From positions 1-64,000 of the forward strand of contig NZ_QGGL01000017.1 in assembly GCF_003148565.1 (NCBI RefSeq): a stretch of 64,000 nt of DNA, given 5' to 3'. Of the stretch, positions 25,231 through 33,757 are shown piece by piece. The notes under the pieces were generated by a model, which made no database searches, was not told the origin of the DNA, and saw only the letters and a list, made by a program, of their open reading frames with translations. How positions within the stretch are numbered: position 1 is the stretch's first letter; each line of letters begins with the position of its first letter. Both the position numbers and the translations under genes were made by a program. The stretch comes from Tumebacillus permanentifrigoris (GTDB taxonomy: Bacteria > Bacillota > Bacilli > Tumebacillales > Tumebacillaceae).

Positions 25231-26720
25231 GACGATTGCTCCTTCGTCAATATTTTTTGCGAGAGTTTGTAGCCGGACAGCAACACCGAGACGACACCAC
25301 CGCCCGGATCGGTCCAGTGCCCCGCCACATGCAGGCCCTTGATCGGCGTTTCATGTTGCGGACGCGAGATCATCTGCTCCATGTTTTGATTCCAACCGTA
25401 GATCGAACCGAAACTATTGTTCGTAAATCGCTCCATCGTCAAGGGCGTGCCCGATTCCACAAAGTCCAAATGCTCGGACAGGCCTGGGATGACTTTTTCC
25501 GCCAATTTGATCAACGCCTGCTCAAACTTCGGCTTGGCATCTGCCCACGGCTCCCCGATGTCATAGGGTGCAAACGTGGTGAGGGCGATCGTCTTTTTGC
25601 CTTCCGGTGCTAGACTTGGATCGACCAGCGAAGGGATGGAGATCGCGAGCATGCAGACGCCTTCTGCGCCCAGTTCTTTGAGGTTGTGGTGATTGTCGTA
25701 GAGCTTTTCATAATTATAGTCGGTGTAGAGGAACGTCTCGTGCGCGAGGCCCATCTCTTCAAGCGGCAGGTCTGTGCCGATAAACACTTCGAAAGCCGAG
25801 AAGGCCACCGCCAACTTGGAGATTTTTTTGATGTAGCGGCTGGGGAAATGTTCTTCGCCCACGAGGTTATGAATCATTTTTAGCATGTCACCGTTGCAGA
25901 CGACCAACGGCGCTGTCACGTATTCCCCTGTCTGGAGCCGCACGCCTTTGACCTGCTTGTCCTCCACGACGATCTGTTGCACTTCGTTGCTCAGGCAGAC
26001 TTCGCCGCCGAGGGATTCGATCCGCTCCACGAACGCGTTCGCCATCTGCTGGAAGCCGCCTTTGCAATAGTAGATCTCCGACTTGAAATAACTCATGATC
26101 GCGTAGGCGAAAAACATCGCGCTACCGGTTTTCGGAGACGTCCCATAATAGCCGCACAGCGCTGCGAAGGTATAGATCGCTTGCTCGTCGGTGAGGAAGG
26201 AGTGCAACATCTCGTGGAAGGTCAACGAGCGATACTTCATGATCATCGGATTGGACAACACTTGGAACGGGTCGCGGGCATGGATCATTTCGATCATCGC
26301 TTCGTACACCGCTTCCATCTCCGCGACCAGCGCTTTGATGTTCGGCTCCTGCTCAGGGAACAGATCGGTGTACGTCTGCACCAACCCTTGCACTTGCCGA
26401 GGCACGGTAAATTGATGTTCCGGGTACCACGCCGCATAGACTTCATCCAACCGGATAAATGGCAACTTGCCCGTCAACCCAGCAGCTTCCAGCAAGTCGG
26501 ACAAAAGCCCATGCTCCGCTCCAGCGACGATCCGCACCCCGGCATCGAACGTGTACTGATGGCGACGGAAGGAATGTGTGTAGCCGCCCGCCCGGTAATG
26601 TCGCTCTACCACCAGCACCTTGTACCCCGCTTGGGCCAGATAGGCGGCCGTACCTAGACCGCCCATTCCGGACCCGATCACGATCACATCGTAGTGGTCA
26701 TGTTTCGGTCTTCGCGCCAA
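25227..26720 (-). CDS. CrtI/phytoene-desaturase-like FAD oxidoreductase B
   Basis: 497 aa. The dinucleotide fold VIVIGSGMGGLGTAAYLAQA (13-32) with the acidic VVERHYRAGGYTHSFRR, and the C-terminal FAD signature LHVAGHWTDPGGGVVSVLLS (about 462-481) match the CrtI/RetSat/NAD(P)-FAD oxidoreductase family. It would oxidise or isomerise a conjugated acyl chain. The start is TTG 26720 with AGGGGGGGCAAGGCG upstream. It is paralogous to the flavoenzyme at 28278; two such genes in one acyl-carrier operon imply two desaturation or isomerisation steps. Confidence 0.85.
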   Translation of the reverse strand: MARRPKHDHYDVIVIGSGMGGLGTAAYLAQAGYKVLVVERHYRAGGYTHSFRRHQYTFDAGVRIVAGAEHGLLSDLLEAAGLTGKLPFIRLDEVYAAWYPEHQFTVPRQVQGLVQTYTDLFPEQEPNIKALVAEMEAVYEAMIEMIHARDPFQVLSNPMIMKYRSLTFHEMLHSFLTDEQAIYTFAALCGYYGTSPKTGSAMFFAYAIMSYFKSEIYYCKGGFQQMANAFVERIESLGGEVCLSNEVQQIVVEDKQVKGVRLQTGEYVTAPLVVCNGDMLKMIHNLVGEEHFPSRYIKKISKLAVAFSAFEVFIGTDLPLEEMGLAHETFLYTDYNYEKLYDNHHNLKELGAEGVCMLAISIPSLVDPSLAPEGKKTIALTTFAPYDIGEPWADAKPKFEQALIKLAEKVIPGLSEHLDFVESGTPLTMERFTNNSFGSIYGWNQNMEQMISRPQHETPIKGLHVAGHWTDPGGGVVSVLLSGYKLSQKILTKEQSS

Positions 26721-26767
26721 CGCCTTGCCCCCCCTTACAAAAGTGCCCGATCTCGAAACTCCTTGGC

Positions 26768-27505
26768 CTACAGGATGGTTTCGTTGCCAGCTGAGATGTG
26801 GATGTTTTGACCGCCAAGGTTTTTCACCGGCGGGTTGACCAAGAAATCAAGCGCCGGGATCATCTCCTGCCAGGACAACAGCGTCGGTTTGAGGCCGAAA
26901 ATTTCCACAGCTTCCTTGATTCCCTTTTTCGTTGGGCTGTCGAAGTTCTCGTCATAATAGCCGAATGTCATCGCGTTGACCGCCAACTTGAAGGCCGTCA
27001 ACTCCTTGGACAGGCATTTCATGAACGAGATCTTGCCTTGGTTCAGGACCGGAGAACTCGGATAGCCCGCATAGTGCAAGACATCGAAGAACATCGGGAA
27101 AATGATGCTGCCCGACTTGCGGCGCATCATCGTGCTGACCGCCACGCGGTTGAACAGGTAGATCCGACGGAACGTCTCGGAGATCATTTCCCCAAAATTC
27201 AGCGGATCTTGTTCGAACAGGTCTTCTTCGTTGAGCATTTCGTTGCCGTGGATCAGGACATCAAGTCCCTCCATGCGGGTCCCCGCCTCTGCGAGCACGG
27301 CCGTCACCGTGTCGAGGGTGTAGGCATGCTCCACCAACACATGCAGGCGTTCACGCTGCTCCTCCGCAGTCTCTTGCAAGTAGCTTTCCGCCGCAGTTGC
27401 CTCTTGGAACAACACCGTCACGCGATGTCCCTGACCCAGCAAATGATTGGCGATGAGGCGGTTGAAGGTTTGGTCGCCGTTGGTCAAAAAAATGGCTTTG
27501 CTCAT
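26768..27505 (-). CDS. Degenerate SDR-like protein without active-site residues
   Basis: 245 aa with recognisable FabG-like layout but lost motifs: the glycine-rich loop reads TNGDQTFNRLIANHL, the catalytic Ser region is IIFPMFFDV, and the YxxxK box is LNQGK with Leu for Tyr. NADPH reduction is not expected. It starts at ATG 27505 (GATAGGAGGAGCAAAC), 11 bp after fabG, so the two are probably made together and may form a heteromer, as with other catalytic/non-catalytic ketoreductase pairs. That role is inference. Confidence 0.75.
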   Translation of the reverse strand: MSKAIFLTNGDQTFNRLIANHLLGQGHRVTVLFQEATAAESYLQETAEEQRERLHVLVEHAYTLDTVTAVLAEAGTRMEGLDVLIHGNEMLNEEDLFEQDPLNFGEMISETFRRIYLFNRVAVSTMMRRKSGSIIFPMFFDVLHYAGYPSSPVLNQGKISFMKCLSKELTAFKLAVNAMTFGYYDENFDSPTKKGIKEAVEIFGLKPTLLSWQEMIPALDFLVNPPVKNLGGQNIHISAGNETIL

Positions 27506-27516
27506 GTTTGCTCCTC

Positions 27517-28260
27517 CTATCGAAGGAAACCGCCATCCGCATTCAACACGATGTTGGACAAGTAGTTGGACATGTCACTTGCGAGGAACAAAACGGAATT
27601 GGCAATTTCCTCGGTTTCGCCAAGGCGTTTTTGAATGGTAAAACGCAAGAAGTTATCAAGTTTCGCTTTTGGAACATGGCCGATCATTTCCGTATTGATC
27701 ATCCCCGGTGCCACCGCGTTCACATAGATCCCATCCTGCGCGTACTTGCGCGCCAGCAGTCGGGTCAAGCCCATCACAGAACCCTTGGACGCACCGTAAT
27801 TCGTTTGTGCTTCTCGACCCAACACGCCCGTAACCGAGACGATGTTGACGATCTTGCCGTATTTTTGTGGCAACATGTACTCCAGCGCTTCGAGGCTGCA
27901 GACATAGGTGCCGAGGAAGTTCGTGCGATAGACCGCATCCCATTCGTCTTCGGTCATTTGGAACGAGATGTTGTCGCGCACGATGCCCGCGTTGTTGACC
28001 AGCACATCGATTCGTCCGTGTTCCGCCACGACTTTGGCCATCATCTCGGCGACGAATGTGCGGTCTGCGATGGAGCCTTTGTAAAATTGCACCTTGTGCC
28101 CTTGTTCCGTGTATTCCGTCTGCAACTGCTCCGCTTCACGGTCGCTGCTTGCATAGATCCCGATGCACGTCGCGCCTGCCTCAGTAAATGCTTGCAAAAT
28201 GCCTTTACCGATCCCGCGCGTGGCCCCCGTGATGATTGCGACTTTGCCACTCAGCAACAT
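27517..28260 (-). CDS. FabG-type 3-oxoacyl-ACP reductase
   Basis: 247 aa. TGATRGIGKGI, NNAG, NIVSV and YGASK are all intact, as is the C-terminal DGGFLR. It would reduce the beta-keto group made by the fused ketosynthase. The ATG at 28260 with AAAGGGTGACCTC upstream replaces the 285-aa frame. 17 bp behind flavoenzyme A. Very probably dedicated to this pathway. Confidence 0.92.
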   Translation of the reverse strand: MLLSGKVAIITGATRGIGKGILQAFTEAGATCIGIYASSDREAEQLQTEYTEQGHKVQFYKGSIADRTFVAEMMAKVVAEHGRIDVLVNNAGIVRDNISFQMTEDEWDAVYRTNFLGTYVCSLEALEYMLPQKYGKIVNIVSVTGVLGREAQTNYGASKGSVMGLTRLLARKYAQDGIYVNAVAPGMINTEMIGHVPKAKLDNFLRFTIQKRLGETEEIANSVLFLASDMSNYLSNIVLNADGGFLR

Positions 28261-28277
28261 GAGGTCACCCTTTCTGC

Positions 28278-29789
28278 TCACTCCGTGATGAGCTCGTTTT
28301 GCAAAAGCAATTGTTTGGCGAGGTTGTATCCGCTCCACAGGGTCCCGGTGTACCCACCGCCCGGTCGCGTCCATGCCCCGGCCAGATACAACCCGTCAAT
28401 CGGCGTCGTTTGCGGGAGACGTCGTTGGAAGGATTGATCGAGCGACTGCACCGCACCGTAGATCGCGCCCACTGGATTTTTGGTGTAGCGAATGTTCGTC
28501 ATCGGGGTGGACAGTTCGAACATTTCCACTTTTTCACGCATACCGGGGAAGCGGTCTTCCATGCGTTTGAGCAGGATGTCCATCGACTCTTGTTTTTTCT
28601 GCTGGTATTCTTGCTCGGTCAGGTCTTTCCAGTGCGTGTGATCGTTGAGCACGATCAGCGAGAGCGTGGTTTTGCCAGACTTTTGGTAGTTTTTGCTAAC
28701 GTTTTCGTAGATCGTCACGCACAGCGGCATCGTTTCCAACTTGTTGTCCACCGTCTCTTGATATGCGCGATCCAAGTCGTAGTACTCGTTGATGAACAAC
28801 TCGTGATCTCGCACACCATACGTTTGTGCAAAATCCATGTCGAGCAACACGTAGGCTTGCAACGACGCGAGGCTCGGTTTTAGTTTCTCGATTTTTTTGA
28901 CGTATTTGGCGGGCAGCTGTTCGAAGCCGACCAGATCGCGGAACGTGTGCATCGGGTTGGCGTTGGAGATGACGATGTCGGCGTTGATGACATCGCCTTT
29001 TTTCAATTGCACCCCGGTTACGCGACCCTCTTCGGTGAGAATGCGTTCCACATCTCGGTTCGTGCGCACCTCGCCACCATGCTCGACGATGATGTCCCGC
29101 AGCGCATTGGAGAGCGTCTGCGAGCGTCCTTTCGGGTAAAAACCACCGTAGACGTGGTATTCCGTCCACAGGTAGGCCATGATCGTGCCGGCCAGTTGAG
29201 AGGGAGGTAAGCCCAGATACACCCAGAACTGACCCAAAATCGATTTCAAGCGCTCCGAACTCACGTGGCGGCTCACGATCTGGTCAAAAGTCGAGGTATA
29301 GTCCACGAGCAGCGTTGGGACATCTGAGAAAATGTCGACCTTCTCTCCGTTGTTGGTTTTCTCAGAGAGATAGAGAATGTCCCTGCGGATCTCCATAAAC
29401 TCAGCAAACAGCGCTGCAATTCCCGCTTGCTCTTCCGGGAAGTGAGCGCTCAAGGCGGCCTGATAGTCCGCAAGACCTTCGGGTCCGCCGCGAACGGTCA
29501 ACTCGAAGTCCGGGTATACCACTTTATAGAGGCTGTGTGCCTCGAGAAACTCGACCCGTTTGTCGAGTCCGACTTCCTTCATGATCTGATTCATCGCTCC
29601 GCCCTCTCGCAGATCGCCGATCATATGAAGAGAGACTTCGAATTCGTACTGATGGCGGCGAAACGAAGTCGCATAGCCACCCGGAATATAATGGCGCTCA
29701 AAAACGCGCACCTGATGTCCAGCCTGAGCGAGCATGGCTCCGCTCATCAATCCCCCCAGACCCGATCCAACTACCACAACATCCGCCAT
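28278..29789 (-). CDS. CrtI/phytoene-desaturase-like FAD oxidoreductase A
   Basis: 503 aa. VVVVGSGLGGLMSGAMLAQA (4-23) and the VFERHYIPGGYATSFRRHQY continuation form the FAD site; LYLAGAWTRPGGGYTGTLWS (about 473-492) is the C-terminal signature. It is a paralogue of the enzyme at 25227. ATG 29789 is preceded by GGAGGCAGGTGTTCAT; the 556-aa frame would run back through the hairpin and is rejected. Related CrtI-like enzymes are known from highly reducing type II systems (cinnamoyl-type) and were proposed for ladderane lipids. Confidence 0.87.
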   Translation of the reverse strand: MADVVVVGSGLGGLMSGAMLAQAGHQVRVFERHYIPGGYATSFRRHQYEFEVSLHMIGDLREGGAMNQIMKEVGLDKRVEFLEAHSLYKVVYPDFELTVRGGPEGLADYQAALSAHFPEEQAGIAALFAEFMEIRRDILYLSEKTNNGEKVDIFSDVPTLLVDYTSTFDQIVSRHVSSERLKSILGQFWVYLGLPPSQLAGTIMAYLWTEYHVYGGFYPKGRSQTLSNALRDIIVEHGGEVRTNRDVERILTEEGRVTGVQLKKGDVINADIVISNANPMHTFRDLVGFEQLPAKYVKKIEKLKPSLASLQAYVLLDMDFAQTYGVRDHELFINEYYDLDRAYQETVDNKLETMPLCVTIYENVSKNYQKSGKTTLSLIVLNDHTHWKDLTEQEYQQKKQESMDILLKRMEDRFPGMREKVEMFELSTPMTNIRYTKNPVGAIYGAVQSLDQSFQRRLPQTTPIDGLYLAGAWTRPGGGYTGTLWSGYNLAKQLLLQNELITE

Positions 29790-29824
29790 ATGAACACCTG
29801 CCTCCATTCCGGTTACATAATAGG

Positions 29825-29854
29825 TTGGTCTAGAGGAGAGTTCCTCTAGACCAA
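29825..29854. repeat. 13-bp inverted repeat (mRNA hairpin) behind the ACP gene
   Basis: TTGGTCTAGAGGA and TCCTCTAGACCAA pair perfectly around GAGT. The minus-strand transcript has no T-run after it, so it is not a standard terminator. It lies between the ACP stop and flavoenzyme A and may protect the 3' end of a processed KS-ACP mRNA. Confidence 0.7.
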
Positions 29855-29877
29855 CTGCAATCTTGACCAGAAGTTGA

Positions 29878-30153
29878 TTATTCGCCCAGTTTGGAAGCGA
29901 TGAATTGCGAAAGGGTTTCGACCGAGAAGAAATGTTTTTGGATCTCATCTTGCGGCAGACCTTGCAATTTCACGCCGAATTCTTCTTCCAGACCTGCTAC
30001 AACGTCGAGCGCTTCAACCGAATCCAGACCCAGACCTTCGCCGAACAATTGGTCGTTGTCGTTGATTTCTTCAGCGGTGATATCTTCCAGTTCCAGACGT
30101 TCAATCAAAATGTTTTGCTTGATCACAGATTTGATTTCTTCGATCGTTTTCAT
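29878..30153 (-). CDS. Acyl carrier protein of the polyketide-like operon
   Basis: 91 aa. The phosphopantetheine site is GLGLDSVEALD with Ser45. The fold is the standard four-helix ACP, acidic throughout. It starts at ATG 30153 (AAAGAGGAGAATGCACAC), 52 bp after the fused ketosynthase. It should carry the growing chain. No phosphopantetheinyl transferase gene is in the window, so a chromosomal one must act. Confidence 0.95.
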   Translation of the reverse strand: MKTIEEIKSVIKQNILIERLELEDITAEEINDNDQLFGEGLGLDSVEALDVVAGLEEEFGVKLQGLPQDEIQKHFFSVETLSQFIASKLGE

Positions 30154-30205
30154 GTGTGCATTCTCCTCTTTTTATGAAAATGTATAAGGACATCTACCAA
30201 TGAGC

Positions 30206-32542
30206 TTAGTTTACGGCGCTGACAACGACCGCAATGTTGTTGCCATTGATAGAAGAACCAACCACGAGGCCATGTTGGAATCGTTGGTTTGCTGACAGCG
30301 ACTCCCCAGCAGCAGCCACTTCTTGCCAAGCTGTTTGCTGGTTTTGATGGCTGGAGATCATGTCGGCCGCCACATACAAGTGGTAGAGGGCGCTGGTCGA
30401 TTCCCCGTAGCCAAACACATCGTTGAAGCAATAATTCGGGATGTTCTGCTTGCCGAACATGCTGTCGATCGCGTCCTGCTCCAACCCCGCCGTGTGCGGA
30501 AGTCCTGCGGAGCTGAACAACACGAAGTCGACATCCTCGACGCGCAGACCAGCATGTTCCAGAGCGGTGTTCACAGCACGGTGCAGTTGTTTCTCAACTT
30601 CCTGCTCGCTCGCACTGAAGGTCAAGCCAAAACCGCTCAGTTCCGCATACACTTTCATCCCGTTTTGCTGAGCCGATTCCAAGTTGGACAGCAGCAGCGA
30701 AGCACCGCCCTCCGACAGTTGGAAGGGACTTTGATCGAGGCCCAACGCGCGGTCGATCGTCGCGGACAATTCGGAGCGCTCATCCCCGGCTCCGACCAAG
30801 CAATAGGTCTGGATGTTGTTTTTGATCGTCTCATAGCCGTACAACGCGCTCATCAACCCGTCGTTGCCACCGGTGCTCAAGGACGTCCCATAGCCTTTGA
30901 GCTTGAGTTTCTTCGCCATCTTCCCTGCTGTGGAGTTCAAGACCATGTCGGGGAAATAGATGCCGCTGGCAAACTCCGGCCCTTTGTTGAAGATGATGTC
31001 TAAGTACTTTTGTGCGCTCTGCAAACTGCCACGGGAAGTCCCGTAGATCAGACCGACTTGCGAAGCGCTGACATCCGCTTCCTCCCACCCTGCGTCTTGC
31101 AGTGCGAGATGGGTCGCCCCGATGCTGAATTGGGTCAGCGAGTTCATCCGGCGTTCGTACAGATTCTTGTCATACGCCTTCAGATCGAATTCGCAGGGTA
31201 CGACGGGCCCGTCCGTGCGGGACAGCCACGGCAAGATGCTGCCCGTTTCGTACCCGTGGTGGTGTACCATGCCCATGCCGGAGATGACCACGCGGCTGTG
31301 GTTGCGCGAGCGCTCCGTATCGGTTGCTTGGTTTTGCTTCCAGTTGCGCGATACGATCGAACAATTGTGCCCGCCGAACGCAGAGTTGTTGCACAGGAAG
31401 AACTCCGGTTTTTCTTCGCGCATGCTGTTGACGATCAGGTTGGCGTCCTCACTGCCTTTGCGCGGTGCTTCAAAGTGCAAGGTGGCAGGCAACAAGCCTT
31501 GCTGCATCGCCAAAAGCGTCGTCACGTATTCGATGGCGGCAGCAGCGCCGAGGTTGTGCCCGAAATACGCTTTGCTCGACGAGATCGGCAGTTTCGAGAA
31601 TTGCTCCTCGCCGAACAGTTTTCGCAAGCCGAACAGTTCAGCCGAGTCGTTGGCGGCCGTTCCCGTGCCGTGTGTATTGATGTAGCCGACTTGGGTCTTG
31701 TCGATCTCCGCTGTCTTCAGCGCCAATTCCACCGCGTGCTGGATGCCGCGCCCTTCCGGCTCGGGAGCCGTTTCATGGTACGCGTCGCTGCTCAAGCCGT
31801 AGCCGTTGACTTCTGCATAGATCTTCGCCCCACGCTGCAACGCAGATTCCAGCGACTCCAACACGACGAACGCCGCACCTTCCCCAAGGCTCAAGCCGTA
31901 GCGGATGTTGTAGGGAGAGCATGGTTCTGGATTCAAGGCTTGCAACACATTAAACCCGGCATAGACGGAGATCGACATCGGGTCGGAACCGCCGGCGAGC
32001 ATCATGTCCGCATACCCCTCGGCCACCATGTCGCTCGCAAAACCGACCGCGTTGCCGCTAGCCGCGCATGCGGTGTTGATCGTGTTGACGGGTCCGTGCA
32101 GGTCGAAGTGTTTGGCGACAGCATCCCCTTGTTGGAAGAAGGGGTACTTCGCCGTGTTCTCCTTGTCCAGACCCTCTACCGTCCATTGCACTTCCAGGGA
32201 GTTGATCCCCCCGTTACAGGTTCCGAGCGCGACTCCCATGCGGTCACGTCCAGCACTGTCCAAAGACACATGCGTGTCTTCTAGCGCCTCTTGGGCAGCG
32301 ATGATCGCGTATTGCGCACAGCGATCATAGCGGGCCAACTCGTCTGGGGAAAAATAGCTCTCCGCCTCATACGCTTTGACTTCGGCACCCATTTGGCTGA
32401 TGAACTTCGAGGTGTCAAATCTCTCCATTTTTGCAATTCCGGTTTGGTTTTCTTTCATTTTGGCCAGAACTTCTTGTTTGTTATTGCCCAAGCCACAAAT
32501 GATCCCGATCCCGGTGACAACCACTCTTTTTCTGGTCCCCAT
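30206..32542 (-). CDS. Fused ketosynthase / chain-length-factor-like protein
   Basis: 778 aa: two thiolase-fold condensing domains in one continuous frame. Domain 1 (about 1-400) is an active FabF-type ketosynthase: Cys159 in NTACAASG, His291 in NTHGTGTAAND and His329 in YFGHNLGAAAA. Domain 2 (about 417-778) has the same fold but none of the three: the positions read TSLSTGGND (Ser), FSSAGLPHTAG (Ala) and VFGYGESTSAL (Tyr), like chain length factors. A polar linker (about 400-416) joins them. In known type II systems these are two genes. The ATG at 32542 has CCAAGAGGGGGATATTCA upstream. It is the first gene of the operon, next to the ACP. Confidence 0.92.
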   Translation of the reverse strand: MGTRKRVVVTGIGIICGLGNNKQEVLAKMKENQTGIAKMERFDTSKFISQMGAEVKAYEAESYFSPDELARYDRCAQYAIIAAQEALEDTHVSLDSAGRDRMGVALGTCNGGINSLEVQWTVEGLDKENTAKYPFFQQGDAVAKHFDLHGPVNTINTACAASGNAVGFASDMVAEGYADMMLAGGSDPMSISVYAGFNVLQALNPEPCSPYNIRYGLSLGEGAAFVVLESLESALQRGAKIYAEVNGYGLSSDAYHETAPEPEGRGIQHAVELALKTAEIDKTQVGYINTHGTGTAANDSAELFGLRKLFGEEQFSKLPISSSKAYFGHNLGAAAAIEYVTTLLAMQQGLLPATLHFEAPRKGSEDANLIVNSMREEKPEFFLCNNSAFGGHNCSIVSRNWKQNQATDTERSRNHSRVVISGMGMVHHHGYETGSILPWLSRTDGPVVPCEFDLKAYDKNLYERRMNSLTQFSIGATHLALQDAGWEEADVSASQVGLIYGTSRGSLQSAQKYLDIIFNKGPEFASGIYFPDMVLNSTAGKMAKKLKLKGYGTSLSTGGNDGLMSALYGYETIKNNIQTYCLVGAGDERSELSATIDRALGLDQSPFQLSEGGASLLLSNLESAQQNGMKVYAELSGFGLTFSASEQEVEKQLHRAVNTALEHAGLRVEDVDFVLFSSAGLPHTAGLEQDAIDSMFGKQNIPNYCFNDVFGYGESTSALYHLYVAADMISSHQNQQTAWQEVAAAGESLSANQRFQHGLVVGSSINGNNIAVVVSAVN

Positions 32543-32685
32543 TGAATATCCCCCTCTTGGAATGATTGGTTCCAAACGATAAGGGAGAGGCCTCTCCCGC
32601 TCTCTTTTGCTACGACCCGTGCTACGTACTAATGCTCGACTTACAATTGTTTTTAAATTAAAAATATATGTGTATTACCGTGTTT

Positions 32686-32711
32686 CAAGTAGCAAACAAA
32701 GTTGCTAAACT
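32686..32711 (-). promoter_or_regulatory. Imperfect palindrome downstream of the operon promoter
   Basis: Core AGCAA-ACAAAG-TTGCT (32691-32706), extended by AAGT and AACTT arms with a 2-base bulge. It starts near the predicted start of transcription, a good place for a repressor, but no regulator gene is adjacent. Confidence 0.4.
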
Positions 32712-32720
32712 TTCGGTTCC

Positions 32721-32749
32721 AGATTATCTGAACTCTATTACTTTGTCAA
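32721..32749 (-). promoter_or_regulatory. SigA-type promoter of the polyketide-like operon
   Basis: Minus strand TTGACA, 17-bp spacer, TAATCT. The -35 is a perfect consensus. The 5' untranslated region would be about 170 bases. Confidence 0.75.
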
Positions 32750-32849
32750 TGCAAATTACCTAACTTTTCATTAAAGTACATAATATAAAATACTTATTTG
32801 TTTGCCACCATCAATAATTTGTATTTGTTTTTTCGTCTGCTCCTCGAAA

Positions 32850-32884
32850 AAAAAGACCGAACCCGCACCCGGATTCGGTCTTTT
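32850..32884 (-). terminator. Terminator of the PPK2 gene
   Basis: AAAAGACCGAA and TTCGGTCTTTT form an 11-bp stem with further pairing in the loop, A- and T-runs on both sides. Confidence 0.85.
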
Positions 32885-32921
32885 TTGGCGTATCGATCTG
32901 GTTCTGGTGTCGCACAGGACG

Positions 32922-33647
32922 TTAGTGGCGCTCCGACTTCTTCAACGCCGCCTGAATGCCGTCGATGACCGTCTTCAGCACTTGAATCCGCGCATACTTT
33001 TTGTTCTCCGCTGCAACCAACGTCCACGGAGCGTAGTCCGTGTTCGTCTGTGCAAACATCTCTTGTGCAGCCTCGACGTAGTCGTCCCATCGCTCGCGGT
33101 TGCGCCAGTCTTCCTCCGTAATCTTCCACGCTTTCAACGGGTCAGACTCGCGGTCTTTGAAGCGGCGGAACTGTTCTTCCTTGGAGAGGTGCAGCCAAAA
33201 CTTGAACACGAGAGCGCCATCATCGGTCAGCATTTTTTCCAGCTGGTTGATCTCCGTGTAGGCACGTTGCCACTCCGCTTGGGTGGCGAATTTCTCCACC
33301 CGTTCCACGAGCACGCGTCCGTACCAAGAGCGGTCGAAGATCGAGATCGCCCCCCGCTGCGGCAAGCGTGTGAAGAAGCGCCAGAGATAGTGGTGTTCAC
33401 GTTCCACATCATTTGGAGCGGCGATCGGATGCACCTGGAACCCGCGCGGGTCGAGCTTTTCGGTGAGGCGTTTGATCGCCCCACCCTTGCCAGATGCGTC
33501 CCACCCTTCAAATACGAGGACCAGTGGGATGCGCTTCTCGACCAATTTACGCTGCAAGCCTACGAGCTGAAGCTGATAGGTTTTGAGCAAGTCTTCATAT
33601 TCTTTCTTCTCCAGTGCAACAGAGAGGTCTACCGATTGCAAGTTCAT
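32922..33647 (-). CDS. Polyphosphate kinase 2 family protein
   Basis: 241 aa. Walker A VFEGWDASGKGGAIKRL (about 45-61), DPRGFQVHPIAAPN, the lid and Walker B region ISIFDRSWYGRVLVERV (about 102-118) and WKITEEDWRNRERWDDY are diagnostic for PPK2. It transfers phosphate between polyphosphate and nucleotides; class (NDP or NMP) cannot be told with confidence. ATG 33647 has AAGGAGGAACGAGCCCT upstream. Single gene. Confidence 0.9.
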   Translation of the reverse strand: MNLQSVDLSVALEKKEYEDLLKTYQLQLVGLQRKLVEKRIPLVLVFEGWDASGKGGAIKRLTEKLDPRGFQVHPIAAPNDVEREHHYLWRFFTRLPQRGAISIFDRSWYGRVLVERVEKFATQAEWQRAYTEINQLEKMLTDDGALVFKFWLHLSKEEQFRRFKDRESDPLKAWKITEEDWRNRERWDDYVEAAQEMFAQTNTDYAPWTLVAAENKKYARIQVLKTVIDGIQAALKKSERH

Positions 33648-33715
33648 AGGGCTCGTTCCTCCTTGAATGATCTCTCCTCAACGCTTCCCTCTATCATACC
33701 ATCTATTTACGAACC

Positions 33716-33746
33716 AAAAACCCCTTCAACAGGTGAAGGGGTTTTT
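33716..33746 (-). terminator. Terminator of the permease operon
   Basis: AAAAACCCCTTC and GAAGGGGTTTTT with a 7-base loop. Confidence 0.85.
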
Positions 33747-33757
33747 GACAAACGGGC

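Larger units (their letters stand above)
32543..32849. other. AT-rich intergenic region in front of the polyketide-like operon
   Basis: Clearly AT-richer than its surroundings, with no open frame of note. It holds the operon promoter and an imperfect palindrome; I see nothing else. Confidence 0.6.

Noticed and set aside
31010-32284. 424-aa frame on the plus strand
   Set aside because: Antisense to the KS-CLF fusion; no ribosome site or motif.
23991-32749. Ladderane biosynthesis cluster
   Set aside because: FabZ, KS, ACP and CrtI-like genes overlap with proposed ladderane loci, but the radical SAM genes of those loci are absent.
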